Source: Rotaria sp. Silwood1 (taxonomy: Eukaryota > Rotifera > Eurotatoria > Philodinida > Philodinidae). From it: a stretch of DNA of 64,000 nucleotides. How positions within the stretch are numbered: the first letter of the stretch is position 1; the number at the start of each line of letters is the position of its first letter. Both the position numbers and the translations under genes were made by a program. Below are positions 33,617 through 45,484 of this stretch, in pieces. The notes beneath the pieces are model-generated. The model was not told where the DNA came from, searched no databases, and saw only the letters and a program-made list of their open reading frames with translations. The stretch spans positions 213,231 to 277,230 of the forward strand of contig CAJNOP010000125.1 in the NCBI GenBank assembly GCA_905250075.1, in the 5' to 3' direction.

Positions 33617-34198
33617 TCATCTCTCGTTTCTTCCGTATTGCTTTCAAAATTTGGGAAAGATAAATATTTGCGACATGGAAGCACATGGCCAATAATTTTA
33701 CTATCAGTTGTACACCCAATGTAGACCTCTACCGGATCGTCATCCCAATATTTAGTTTCAAATACATTGTCTGGTATCTGTCCTTTTTTACTCGGTAGCC
33801 ACACTAATTTTAAGCCAGTTGGATTCGTTAGTATTGCTAGTTTACACTTGCCGACATCTGCTTTGATTGCTTGAGGATATTGAGAGTAGAAAATAGCTGT
33901 TATGCACTTGTCTTAACTGTCTACACTATGGTGTTTTACATAACCAGGTACTAAAGAGCCATAAGGATCATGACTACCACACCCTTGTAAATCGACCAGA
34001 CCAATATTCATTTGTTTCATCGGTGATGAACCATCATCACTGGCATCAACAAGAACAACATCAGATGGAAACTCTTCGCTCGACGAGATTATTTTCCACA
34101 AGAGATTAGGACTCTCTAAAGCGAAAAAAGTAGCTCTTGATCTGATACGATCGCTAGCCAACACAATACTTACCTGTATTTGCGCACATTTTTTTCAT
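33617..34198 (-). pseudogene. DM9/DUF3421-like repeat protein, one in-frame stop, 3' end lost
   Basis: On the minus strand, exon 1 (34198-34174, MKKMCANTE) joins exon 2 (from 34115) over a 58-nt GT/AG intron. The frame runs through NLLWKIISSSEEFPSDVVLV and GSLVPGYVKHHSVDS to a TAA at 33915-33913. It then continues in the same frame with DKCITAIFYSQYPQ, VWLPSKKGQIPDNVFE, YIGCTTDSKIIGHVLPCRK and ends at the telomere-like palindrome after NFESNTEETRDEG. The two W...P(S/D)(N/D)xV...G blocks resemble DM9 repeats, found in lectin-like and natterin-like proteins; the match is by eye. Either a recent pseudogene with one stop, or a sequencing error at that codon. The native 3' end is not visible. Confidence 0.6.
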
Positions 34199-35272
34199 AT
34201 GTATTGAAAGTGGTAGTTACTTTTGGTGGTGTGATGATATTTAACTGTAAATATCACTGCAGCAATATTTGCTTATTTATCCAAGTGCAACGAAAAAAAA
34301 AATAACGCTATCGAGTTGTTAATGATGCTCTATCCTATATTACTACATGCACGCTTTATCCGTTCACAGTATACACTTTAAAGTAGGCACGTAAGTAACG
34401 GTATTATGTTTCTCTTATTTATATTTGATTTAAAATAAAATAAAATATAAGTAGCATCTTTTCATCTTGAGGATGTGAGTTTATAGTGTGATACAGCTGC
34501 CAAAATCGAGATTTCATCACGACTAAAGGAATCATCAGTTGGTTTTAGTTACTATGCATATTTGTATGATTACGAATATCCAACACTATATATACATTCT
34601 ACTCTGCTACGATAACAAATTATATGAATCATCTATTGCATTGTGGCAGTTATTCTATTTTTTTTTGGTTTGGACTGTTTATTGTTACGCTCACAAGCAC
34701 TTCTATGAGGACATATAAAGATACTTAAAAATCACAACAGGACGAACGTAGGCAATGTGAGCACAGTTTCATCGATATGACACTAGTCTACAATGTGACA
34801 CTTTGGACAACATGAACAAGAAAGATAACAAAAACTGACAAAAAAGCAATATAAAGAAGAAGAAAAGAGTATGAAAACAAGACAGAAAGAATATGGGAAA
34901 AGGAATAAAGATAAACGAATCAAAAGAAAAAAAAACGACGAGAATGGAAGATAAAAAGAGGCACATAGATGCATATGGAGGCGTTTAGCCAACAATATCA
35001 ATCCACTTAAGAAGAAGAAACTCATGTATCTCTTTCAATTTTTTCACTCTTCACATTCGAAAGAAATGATCAAGATAATCTCCTTGATTTTTTTGAAATC
35101 GTCCCACAATAATAGAAAAAATCGAATGGTTCTTCATTTATCATCGAGAACAAATTCTGTTTTGACACATAGGAACACCAGTGCACCAATCTCATTCAGA
35201 GTCGAAACTATTGTCTCAAGATATCTTGATAAATTTTTCACAGAACAGCGAATAGAGGAAAAGCCAGGCGAG
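34199..35272. other. Spacer, no gene recognised
   Basis: AT-rich. A purine-rich (GAAA/AAAG) stretch at 34830-34960 gives long minus-strand Phe/Leu-rich frames that are composition artefacts. Confidence 0.4.
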
Positions 35273-35664
35273 ATGCAAAAAAAGTATAGGCGAAAAAGCA
35301 TGTTCATAATACTGATGTTGACAATGATTTTCTCGCTTTTAATCATTTCAGTTTTCCAAAAGAGTACTGAACGCTGTGTACACCTTTCTCAATGGTCGGT
35401 ATTAATGACAGCTTACTAGTTCAATTCAAACTTCGTAGTCGTCCTATATTTCCTATATATTCGACAAAGTCTACATTCTTTTTAAATGAAATAAATTTTA
35501 ACAAGGCAAATCACACATGCTTCTTTACAGATTGCCATAGTTTCCACAGTAAGAAAAGAACAGGAGCTAGTGACATTATATTCATATTTTATTCATGTTC
35601 ACCGACACATTTATTGTTAGGATTGACTCTTTTTTATTTGAATTGTCTTGTTAAAGATGACTAA
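35273..35664 (+). pseudogene. Fucosyltransferase-like (GT10) N-terminal fragment
   Basis: From the ATG at 35273 a type II anchor is visible: MQKKYRRKS then FIILMLTMIFSLLIISVF. The frame closes at 35419. The neighbouring frame (from about 35395) reads RSRPIFPIYSTKSTFFLNE, NHTCFFTDCHSF and GASDIIFIFYSCSP. CFFTDxxSF followed by ADxIIFH-type sequence is the start of the GT10 alpha-1,3-fucosyltransferase domain, a Golgi enzyme family. The donor-binding C-terminal domain is absent and the chain ends in unrelated sequence at 35664. Frameshifted and truncated, so a relic. Identification rests on one motif region and is moderate. Confidence 0.45.
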
Positions 35665-35959
35665 TGTGAAAGGCTTTATATTGACTTCTACAAAAGATTA
35701 TGTGACAATTATTATAGATTAAATACTTGCTTTTATTAAGAGTGTAGAATTATCTTTTGATTTTGATTTGTTTTCAATGGTGTTCATTTGAAAATAGAAC
35801 CTTATGCCAAAGGACACAAAGTTTGATCAAGCGGGGTTGAAACGAATAGATAATGATGGAACTCAAGTGCACAAATGGATGTGAATATGTAAGAATACAA
35901 AGACATTACCCACAACCTTTATCAGCAACTATGAAATATACCATTATTGTGGTAGTTGA

Positions 35960-36290
35960 TCTCACTCTTCACTCTAAAGATATGTACAATAAATATACAC
36001 CTGATAAAATCATAAGATATTCATCTAAACATATAATGAATAGCGTATTATCAAATTGTTTTGCTTTGTCACTATCTTTACTTGTTGAAATAAATGACGA
36101 GAAATAAAATACTTTATCTTTTTTCATATATTCTTCACGTTGTTCATCCGTTAGTCTAACATCACGATAAACATGAAAGAAACTTCATCCTATTTGGTTT
36201 TGACTTAAAGATTCTGTTAATAGAAAACAGAATGAATATAAAGTTTTTATCGGTTTATGTGTAATACTTAAAGAATTATGAAGAACGAAG
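35960..36290 (-). pseudogene. Mono-ADP-ribosyltransferase (ART)-like fragment, broken
   Basis: Minus-strand sequence has the order of an arginine-type ADP-ribosyltransferase domain: a helical LINFVLHNSLS lead-in, then FFHVYRDVRL, FYFSSFISTSKD and NTLFIICLDE, which match the first two blocks of the R-S-E fold. The last block with the catalytic Glu is not found. Treated as a fossil: broken, partial, family assigned by eye. Its relation to the frame just upstream on the same strand is unclear. Confidence 0.5.
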
Positions 36291-36294
36291 TTAA

Positions 36295-36963
36295 TTAGTT
36301 TGCACCAAAAACATTCTTTTCACATAGGAAGACACATGTCTGACCATTTTCATTTGAAAGTCTAATAGAACAAGTGTCTTCTTTAATACTATTAACAAGT
36401 GCAAACGGTCTAACAGGATGTAAGTGTTCATGTTCACTTTTTGCTTCATATATCTTATTAAGAGTGGTATCTTCTCTTAAAATTCCATTAGCAGCTTCTT
36501 CAATAATATCAGCATGCATTTTTATTAATCCTTTTAATTCATAATTAAAATGGGTTCGAAGAAAATCAGAACCATCGATTGATTCAATGAGACGAATAAA
36601 GTAGTCTTCAGTATCGGTCGTAGAAGATGGTATCGACGACAATGCTATAGGTAGTAAAAATCGATGTTCTCCTAGGTGGGTGTTACTGCTACGATGACTT
36701 TCATGTCTTATTAGTCGTTGTTTCTGTTCATCAAGCTTATTATAATGAACATCATATTTTAAGCAAACAATACGATTATCATCTTGTTCAACTTGTGATC
36801 TCTTTTCTTTTTTAGCATCTTCAATAATTTCATTTTCAACATCCATATACTTGATCGATTGTTCATTAAATTCTTCATATGACCGTACATTATTAGCAGA
36901 ACTACAATATCATTGAGAATAACATGGACGTTGAATTCGAATAGAAGTAGTAGTGATAGCCAT
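36295..36963 (-). CDS. Unrecognised acidic protein; TGA near its 5' end
   Basis: A 183-codon frame starts at ATG 36846 (MDVENEIIEDAKKEKRS...) and ends at 36295. Composition is protein-like and charged, with no signal peptide, membrane segment or known domain. The frame extends upstream of that ATG for 38 codons to an ATG at 36963 (MAITTTSIRIQRPCYSQ), interrupted by a single TGA about 17 codons in. The bases just before 36963 (AAAATGG) suit a start. Either the gene begins at 36846 and the upstream part is chance, or it is a freshly broken copy. Function unknown. Confidence 0.5.
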
Positions 36964-38215
36964 TTTAATTTTTCTTTAGTTTTGTGATGAATGTAAATAA
37001 TATTTTTTTCGAAGTTTTTCTAAAGAAATTCTGATTTACCTTTCTTCTAAATAGAAAAATAAAATGTCGCAATACTGTATAACTTGCATCGTGTGTGGAG
37101 ATAACTTCAAAGTAATTTTAAAAAAAAGAAATCAGAAATTTTCTTCGTGTGTTTTTTCCATTGCTGCTCGTATTGTAATGGAGAGAAAATGAAAAAGAAT
37201 GCGAGCAAGAAAGTGTACATTTTTTGTTTCCAGGACATATTGTTTTGTGCTATAGTGTTTTCATTCATTCTGTATATGATAGTCTTTTTGAGTTAAATTA
37301 TCCGTTTGTCAGTTAACATACCAACAAAGATTTCATCATACGAATTTCCCATTTCTTATATTTATCAGACGAATTCATTTGCTTAGGTGTATTTCGATTC
37401 CAACCTATATTACATAACTCAATTATTGAGAATAATTATACATTAAATCAACCAATTTTATGTAATAAGTGTATTTGAATTTTTGACCTCACTTTTGCAT
37501 CGAACATCCGAAACTATTTTATCTGTATGACTTCTTGTTGTGCAACGCCTATTATAAAGTCGAAAATTCAAAATAGATTTATTAATGCTTTGCTATTAAA
37601 AACTATGTACTGTTCTTGATTAATTGGGGGTAAGACGCTTTTTCATGTAACATATATATATATAATCGTCAAATAAAGAACTCTTGAAGTAAATATGAAA
37701 TTTTTATAAACCATTGCAGATACCATTCAGAACGGATTATGTAACAACTTTGAACGTTCATCAACGCTTCAAAAATTTGTTATGTGGGACACTTTCATGT
37801 GTTTTTTAAGAACAAACATGTGAAGAAGTACTGCAACGGCAAAACCTGTGAAAGCTACATTCTCACTAAGTCTCTCATAGAACTTAAGAAAAGGCACAAA
37901 GCAATCCATTATTTTCATAAATGATGAGAGATATTGCAGTTCGTCCAACACTCATTAGAACAACGTGATGGAACGACTGAAAAAAATTCGAAATTTATTT
38001 TAGTGACTTTTTCAAAGAAAGCAAATGTCATCATTGTCTTCGAATAATAACAAAACCTAAATTCAATAACTTTGACTATTGTATGTAAAAATTTTAATAG
38101 AAAATCATTATAATTATGGTCATAAAGAATCAATATATACATATTTAAAAATGTCACTCAAATCACAGGCAGCAGTTTTTTTTCTTGTGTTTTAGTCTTG
38201 CTCAACTCACGTTGA
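36964..38215. other. Spacer, no gene recognised
   Basis: AT-rich, with a (TA)n run near 37651. Minus-strand frames of 60-80 codons at 37769-38157 have no splice logic or domain. The 3' exon of the membrane protein to the right should lie here, but I cannot identify it. Confidence 0.35.
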
Positions 38216-41089
38216 GTGAATTGTCGTCAATCCATGCGTCGGCGTGACCTCCATATTGGAGAACAAATGTCATTACATAGTCGATTGTCCGCGTGCCTAC
38301 AGGAAGAGACCAATTACTTTGTACAAGGCACCAAGCTGATACACATGCTATTGGACCAGTAGTTACATTAGATATAGTACTATTTGTAGCCGAAAGAAAA
38401 ATGAGAGTTACTTGAGCAGTATCAGGTGGGTATGTGTTTACGCTCTTCTCCCGAAATGAAACCGATGCATACAATGCACCTGAATCAAGTTGTGCAGTTG
38501 AAAATATGCTTGTTAAAGATACTTGTTGACTCAAAGATCCACCAAATTCTCCATAAAAATCATAGGAACCATTGTACGGAGGAGTACTACCAGCGTTGGC
38601 TGTTCCACTATCAAGTATGGGCGAAGAACTGCTGCTAGAACTCCATGGACTTAAAGTACCAGACTCTCCTCCAGGATTTAACAGAAAAACTGGTACTGCA
38701 GTTGTTGTTGTCGTCGTTTGTGTTGCTATAAGATAAGACACATAAACATCAACATCATTTGTTGAAGAAAAAATAATTATCAAAACTCATTCGATAAACA
38801 TCATACTTTTCGACTAGATCGCAAAAAAAGGTTTATATATCGGTTTTGCACAAAACTATAGATTACTAGTAGAATACAAGAAAACTCATATAGTTTTTAT
38901 CCATGAACATGAGTTGGAATAACTGAAGACTTCTAAAATTGTTATCAAAACCTTTGAGAATTGTTATCCAGAATATTTTAATTTTAAGAACCGCTAGCTC
39001 GGTTATTGGGTGTCTCATAATAATAGCACGCTTTTTATTTTGCATGTATCTCACTACAGTTAAATGATGCACAAACCTTGATGACAAAGATCTCCTTGAT
39101 TTGTTTGAATAATTTCTTAAATAGCTAAAAGTGAAAATCTGCGGGATGTTGTTATTTCTCAATATAAATATTTGTTTCCTAATCAAAAACAATCGATATA
39201 TCTAATTTTTTCGATTACTTTTTTTGGCACTATTGCCATTCATTAAGAAAATAACAGATGTGTCTTACATCCTCTTGTGTGATTAAAACCAAAATTAATT
39301 GTAATTCTTATTTCGATATCATTTCTAGCTAAATTTGAATTCTTTGACAGTGATTAGATGCTTTAGTTATTCTCATCTTAACAAATTTTGGTTTCACTCA
39401 CACAATCGCATGTAAGACACATTTGTAGTTTTCTCAATAAAGTCTTGCTGTTTATGACTGAAACTCAGATAGTAAACCGAACAACAAGAGATGTATCTAT
39501 AATATAAACATGAAACAGATGATAATAGAGCCAAAAATTAATCGAAAAAATTAGATGTGTATCGATTACTTTTGACTAGGACAATAAATATTTATATTCG
39601 ATAACAACAACATCACGCATATATTTACTTTTAGACATGTAAGAAATTATTCAAACAAATCAAAGAGATCTGTTTTATCAGTTTTCGTAGAGAATTTAAT
39701 GGGGAGTCTTTAAAAAAAAACATTAAGGTTATATCATTTAACTGTGATGAGATACAGGCAAAATAAAAAGCATGGAATTATTATAGGACACCCGAAGCGT
39801 TTTATTTTTCTTATTTGAAACTAATTCATTCGGCAGTTAATATATTTCAAAAACTCAATATCCAACTTCTGCACTTGTACAGAGTATAAATTATTTTTAT
39901 GCAACAACAGACGAAAAATGTTGTATTGACTAGTATTTGGATCTGTTTTTAGATATCTTGTTAAAATATTTCGATGAAGTCTAGACATTTTAAGAAAAAT
40001 GCATGTCGAAATTTTTGATAGATTCAATGATTTTTCATATATCTTTCATCGAAATCAATGATCTTCTCCTTAGTGTGTACATCAGAAACCCTTACTTGAA
40101 CTTGTGCTGGTAGATACCGATGTAGTAGTTTCCGTTGTAGTGGTGATGCTGGTAGAAGCTAAATTTTAATAGTGCACAGTATTCATAGATTAGACGATGA
40201 AGAATTATTTACGGGCGTCACTCATAGTCAAAAATCATCAAAAAGTTTTATTTTACCAAGTAAATGTCCCATTTATCAAGCGTTATCAACAAAGTATACT
40301 AAAAACCAGATTCTCAAGAAATAAATTAGTCATTTTTTTTCTGGAAGTGTTGTGTCACTAATCTTAATGCTTTCTGTAGAAAATGATCGATATACTATTG
40401 TAAGTATAAGCGCATGTCATATTTTAAGTATCAAACATCAAAAACTGATAGAAACTCATCATTTTGAAATCAAAAATAATTATTAATTTACATATTAATG
40501 TTAGAATATTCATAGATGTGAACTTAAAAGCTGTGGTTGATGTCGTAGTCGTTCAGAGTATTGCTAAAAATCACAAAAAATTACTAATGTTGTTACAGGC
40601 TTCGCCTTCACATTGTGTTTTTCTTCTTTCCATTTACCTAGATATGATATTATTCCTTTCTTTTTGCAAGATCATCTCTTTGTTGTATTCGATTCTCTTT
40701 CGTTAGCCCTAGATGGATGGGATCAATATATATACTCGCGTTTTCTTTCATCTAGTTGGTTCGTTATATAGCTTAGTTGTTATGCGTGTATGTGTAAGTG
40801 AAATGCATGAAGATGTAAGTGTGTCTGAGGAGATTTTTGATTTAGTAAAAATGAATGGAATAAGATTTATTTCATCTTTTTCCTTCAGCAAATATCCAGT
40901 AATACGACTCAGTCTGTTTTACTTACTTGAGATTGTTGTTGTGATTATATTCTGGTTCATTATAGTAAAAACCAAAGCCATAGCAATGGCAGAAAGCAGT
41001 AAGACAGTACTAATAGCTGTTATAAAGCAACAGATGCATGGATGACAACAGCATATTCTAGCGCCACGTCTACGTATAGAAATACAATA
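38216..41089 (-). CDS. Type II membrane protein with Thr-rich linker and sandwich-like ectodomain (partial model)
   Basis: Three exons join in matching phase: 41089-40927, 40158-40096 and 38725-38216. The first gives a basic cytoplasmic RRRGARICCCHPCICC stretch and a membrane segment (FITAISTVLLLSAIAMALVF). The second is a mucin-like STSITTTTETTTSVSTSTSS. The third begins TTTTTAVPVFLLNPGGES and continues GSYDFYGEFGGSLSQQVSL, TAQVTLIFLSATNSTISN and QYGGHADAWIDDNSLN. That pattern suggests a jelly-roll, carbohydrate-binding-like module, as in galactose-binding folds. Both outer ends are open: a GT donor follows DNSLN with no next exon found. Upstream, a region near 41160-41275 may encode the acidic N-terminus (GREEEEKELFEKIK). 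Long introns hold repeat elements. Function unknown. Confidence 0.65.
39008..39793. mobile_element. Long-inverted-repeat element, copy A
   Basis: The ends GGGTGTCTCATAATAATAGC and GGAATTATTATAGGACACCC are inverses. The inverted match continues through GCTTTTTATTTTGC, TATCTCA(C/T)(T/C)ACAGTTAAATGAT and the GATCTCCTTGATTTG block, so each arm is roughly 200 bp. The 380-bp centre includes AGACACATTTGTAGTTTTCTC. It lies in an intron of the membrane-protein gene. A second copy is at 41.9-42.7 kb. No transposase. Confidence 0.8.
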
Positions 41090-41289
41090 CTTATAATAAA
41101 TATCTATCGATCACATCAGTGATATTATAATATATATGTATTACTTTAATCTTTTCGAATAATTCTTTTTCTTCTTCTTCTCTCCCGTAATTGCCATCCA
41201 ATCTGCTGTGTTGTAATGATTACTTTGAGTCTTTCCATCACTTCCTGAAGACCAAGCGTTTTTCTATAAAAATATTCTTCTTTTAACAA

Positions 41290-41924
41290 TAAATATATCA
41301 AATGCTGATTGATTTTTCATTAAAAAAAAATATTTTTTTATGTGGTGGATATGCGCTAGCACGGAACATCCATGATTTTAGAATCATGACTTCGACGACC
41401 TAGATGTCTTGCAGTTGTGACAAAACTGGAAGATGTAAGACTTTGCATCGATGCATATCAGTCTGTATTCACTAACAGTTTTGGTATTATCTGGTCAAAA
41501 TTTATGCTTCTTAGGACAGTCGAATATGGAAATAATGTAGTACTCAATGTACAGGGTTTCTTGTACAGTTCTTCATCTCGTATACACATAAATCAACGAA
41601 GAAAAAAGTTATCCCTGTTAACTTTTTCCTTAGGCCGTACACCCTTTATTTAGTCCCTTATGTTATTCCAGTTTCTTGAATTCCTCATCTTCTTCTAATG
41701 CCTTTGGTTCTTTTAAAGAGTTATGGTGTGAATGAGGGGAGGGGGCGGAGGTAGTAACAGTTATGATAGCTGTCTCTGCTTCACCCTTACCCCTGCTCTT
41801 AACTTCACCTTATACAGCGACTAAAAGGATATAAGAGGCATGAAGGGCTAAAAGAACTTAGAGGAGTCTGTCTTGTCTGATAGAAAAGTAAACCAAGATA
41901 AAGTTTGCTTTTCGTAGAACTCTC
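41290..41924. other. Spacer with a pyrimidine/purine palindrome
   Basis: No gene. Near 41730-41815, TTATGGTGTGAATGAGGGGA and TTAACTTCACCTTATA-type words face each other around a GGGGGCGGAGG core. This may be a very degenerate relative of the telomere-like palindromes, but is too weak to call one. Confidence 0.3.
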
Positions 41925-42735
41925 GATGTCGCATAATCATTGCACGCTTTTTATTTTGCTTGTATCTCAATACAGTTAAATGATATAGCCTTGATGTTTT
42001 TTTTTCAAAAAGATGCACCATTAAATTCTTTACAAAAAAAACTGGTGAAAAGATCTCTTTGATTTGTTTGAACAATTTCTGAAATGGACAAAAGTGAAAT
42101 TACTTTCTCGCACTATTTTCATCTAGTCTTATATGTATATCATAAATACACGTCTTGTTGCTCTATGTATTTTTTGAGTTCCTCTATAACCGGCAAGAAC
42201 GGAATGAGAAAACTACAAATATGTCTTGTGTACTCTTGTACGTCTGGAACCAAAATTTATTGTAATGCTTATTTCGATATCATTTCCAAATGAATTTCAA
42301 TTCTTCGACAGCAATTGGATGCTTTAGCTATTCTCATCTTTAACAAATTTTTGTTTCAGCCACAAAAGAGTACATAAGACATATTTATGGTTTTCTCAAT
42401 AAATTCTTACTGTTTGTGGCTAAAACTTACAGAGATATATCTATGGAATAAACATGGAACAGATGATAATAGTGCTAAAACCTAATCGAAAAAATTAGAT
42501 GTATGAATTATTTTTGACTAAAGAATAAATATTCATGTTGGAAAATAGCAACATCATGCAGATCTTCACTTTTAGCCATTCAAGAAATTAGTCAAATAAA
42601 TCAAACAGATCTATTTCATCAAGTTTGCAAAGAATTTAATGGTCAATCTTTAATAAAAAAAACATCAAGGTTATATTATTTAACTGTGGTGAGATACAGG
42701 TAAAATAAAAAGCGTGCAATTAATTACAGAATGTC
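41925..42735. mobile_element. Long-inverted-repeat element, copy B
   Basis: Same order of blocks as copy A: GCACGCTTTTTATTTTGC, CAGTTAAATGATATA, CTTTGATTTGTTTGAA, the centre with ATTCTCATCTT and GATGATAATAGTGC, then the inverses. Overall identity to copy A is about 80% by eye, with small indels. The insertion sites differ. The outer 10 bp are less symmetrical than in copy A, so the exact ends are uncertain. Confidence 0.75.
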
Positions 42736-42798
42736 CGATGTATGCATCCGTCGGGACCAGATTTTCTTTTAATTCATATTTTAATAGAGGTAACTTAC

Positions 42799-44934
42799 TC
42801 TGAAATTTGTGTCACTTTCGATTGTTAAGTTAAATGCTCTGTTGCTGTTACTTCCACTCTGATTGAATGTAGTACTTCCCTATAAGAACATAAAAGCAAN
42901 NNNNNNNNNTCCACTCTGATTGAATGTAGTACTTCCCTATAAGAACATAAAAGCAACAGAATTTTGAAATATTTGTTTTTCTTGTTAGGATACTGTTGTG
43001 CATTCACGATAAGACTAAATCATTAATAATTTTACCAACCTAAATATAGATCTATTTAAGACTTAACTCTTAATCGTTAACTACATGTATTAAAGCAATA
43101 TATAAAAGGCAGTTTACTGCCATTGATGTATGGTATAAATTTTGAATTTCAAGAACGTAAGTAAGAGATCAACCAAAATCAACATTAAAGAAAGATTTCT
43201 ACTTGAAAATCATCGTAGATTCACTTTTTCTTCTATGATGTACAACCGATTATTGGCTTTTTATAAAATTATTTTTAGAAACAAATGTATTTTTAAAGGA
43301 TATAGAAGTTTATATTTGAGAATAGAAATTATTTGATTCAATCAATACGATGATTCACTTTAACACATTCGACACAATTCGATTTTATTAGAGAATAACT
43401 CTACATATTCATTTTCGTGTGCACTCATCTTTCGATAAATGCACTCCTTGGTCTTTTCATTCTGTCTTGATCTGTCGTTTTCTCTTTTCTGTTCGTAACA
43501 TCACATGAAGCACAGTAACTATTCTGCAGTTTGGCGAAAGTCTTGTGAGATCTTTTCTGCATGGCATGCCATTCGAGAAGCTGAATCAGCAACCTATTTC
43601 ATGTGCGAATTCACTGATCGCAAGCTCGAAGAAAAGGAAAGATCTACGCGCAATGTCGATAGACACTATACTGGCTGCTATGCGAAGGGAAGGGCATAAC
43701 AATCAAGAGAAGCGAGCTATGCGGCAGCAAAGAAAGTAAAAACCTTCTGTTCTGACTGTGATAAATGTTTTTGTCTTGATCGTTTTAACAAGAAGCATCA
43801 TGCTATGGAATAGAGGACTCAAAAAAAGTACTAAAGGCAGAACAGATAACACATTATGTTTAACGTCCTATCTAATAAAAAAGCAAAAGAGAATGCTTTT
43901 CTATACAATTTCTCGTCAAAATATAGTGTGGCCCACGAGTGGGTTACATCGCGGCGAATGTGTTAAGCACATTTTCCAAGGATTATTTTTGAATGGTACT
44001 GTTTATATAATGAAAAATTAAAGATAGTATATACTCTTTTTTATTGTTCTTATTGAAATGTGTTTTTCAGTCGCTTAGTTACCATGATAAATTCTTTTTC
44101 TTCTTTCACTTGATGAATCCATTACGATTCGAATAAATCACTCGTTCTTCGCAACTAAGCATCATTTAAAATATTGAGAAAAAGTTTGTCGATACAAGTG
44201 TACAATTTGACTCAGTTCAGGAATTATAAAAATGCAGAAAACGATAATAAACAACTAAAAGTTTCCTTATATGCCGATGTCTAATTTAGATACATTATCA
44301 GGCATTCTTCAACTGAATCAAGAATTGATTTCTCTGCATATGCTTAGAAGCAGATTTAGCAGTTGGCATCTATGATCGTGTACAGACGTGCTAAAACTCA
44401 TGCAGTCATTCATCTTATCTATTCAAGTTTTGCTAGAGTGACACTCCAATTTTCCTGTTGAATTCAATTCTATGTTAATTGAATTTTGTATTGTTGTACT
44501 TTCCTTAGAACAAGACTTTATGTAAGATCAGAGACTCGAGTAAACCTCTTAAATTAATAACAGATATTCTTAGGTATGATCACTACAATTCAATATCCTA
44601 TTACTATTTATTCTTAGTAGAATAAATTTTGTTATATTATTTTGAAAAATTTAGTAAATTTTGAAAGGTTTTTTTGGTATTTCAAGCTTATCTTTAAAGA
44701 ATTATTTCATAATTTCTATACCTGAGATGAGTTAAGATTAGTATGACCACTAATTCTTTTGATTTCAATATTATCAGGTGAAGTTGTCATTGGAAAGTGA
44801 ACAGTTGATGCTATGAACATTGACATATTAGCTGTGGTAGAGGCACCAGTTCGTTGTGTTAACGAATGATCAAGTGTCGTAATTATATCTTGATCACAAA
44901 TGTTTGGTTTTAGTTTGACATGAATAACAGGCAC
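42799..44934 (-). CDS. Two exons of an unrecognised extracellular-type protein
   Basis: Exon 44934-44722 (71 codons, phase 0 at both ends) reads VPVIHVKLKPNICDQDIITT, LTQRTGASTTANMSMFIAST, SPDNIEIKRISGHTNLNSSQ. Exon 42879-42799 (27 codons, phase 0) reads GSTTFNQSGSNSNRAFNLTI then ESDTNFR. The first has a CAG|GTATAG donor and the second a clean TATAG acceptor and GTAAGT donor. They could be joined or belong to separate genes. Ser/Thr/Asn-rich composition suggests a secreted or surface protein. Ends not found and family unknown. The first bases of the small exon are repeated across the N gap. Confidence 0.45.
42900..42909. other. Ten-N gap with duplicated flanks
   Basis: The 47 bp before the N run (TCCACTCTGATTGAATG... 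to AAAAGCAA) is repeated exactly after it. This is the signature of an unmerged overlap made during gap filling. The second copy of the exon edge is therefore probably an assembly artefact. Confidence 0.9.
43502..43815 (+). pseudogene. Possible transposase C-terminal relic (Cys-rich)
   Basis: Plus-strand reading YAAAKKVKTFCSDCDKCFCL then DRFNKKHHAME ends in a stop near 43815. The C-x2-C-x2-CxC...H pattern after a basic stretch is reminiscent of the Cys-rich C-terminus of piggyBac-type transposases. Upstream, two overlapping frames (43505-43699 and 43545-43739) have protein-like composition and may be pieces of the same relic. Too short to be sure; an unrelated zinc-finger exon is the alternative. 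Confidence 0.3.
43816..44715. other. Spacer, nothing recognised
   Basis: AT-rich sequence; an 87-codon frame at 43758-44021 has no motif or splice logic. It may be intron if the exons on the minus strand on both sides belong to one gene. Confidence 0.3.
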
Positions 44935-45484
44935 CTCAAAACGATACGAGAAGATCAATATATGGCGAACTCAAAACAAGGGCGTAAAGTTTAGTTTTAA
45001 ATTACTTCTTTGTTTTGATTTGAACTTTTATATTGACAGATGGATGAGTGTTGATTTAGATGAGATTTTATTCGAGTAACTTTGATTCCAGCAAATCTTT
45101 CAAAATTTTTCGCAGATATCGACATTCTTTCGATTTCTCTTAATCAAATCAATAATAAAATACAACAATACAGTGACAATGGTGTATTTATAGTTTTTCT
45201 TTCTATTGGGTTGTTGGCATAGCTGTTCGATTAAAAAGGCAGAAAAGTACGTGCCTCTTTAAACTACAAGTTTCGTTTGATAGAAAAGAGTACGTGGAAG
45301 AAACCATACAAATGATATTAGGTTTTTTTTTATTATACTGACGATTGTATATAATTAATTTTTGTTTCGTTTTTTTCAAACATATACTATTTTCTCTAGA
45401 ATAATTATATCTTGTTAGCGCTGAAACCAGAACACATTTATTCAAACAGTCAGATTGTTTATGACAAATAACTTTTTTTGATAA

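Noticed and set aside
34769-35025. Leu/Phe-rich minus-strand frames that look like membrane proteins
   Set aside because: They are the reverse strand of a GAAA-rich purine tract; the pattern is compositional.
35853-36107. 84-codon plus-strand frame
   Set aside because: The opposite strand carries an ART-like reading; this frame is its shadow and has no domain of its own.
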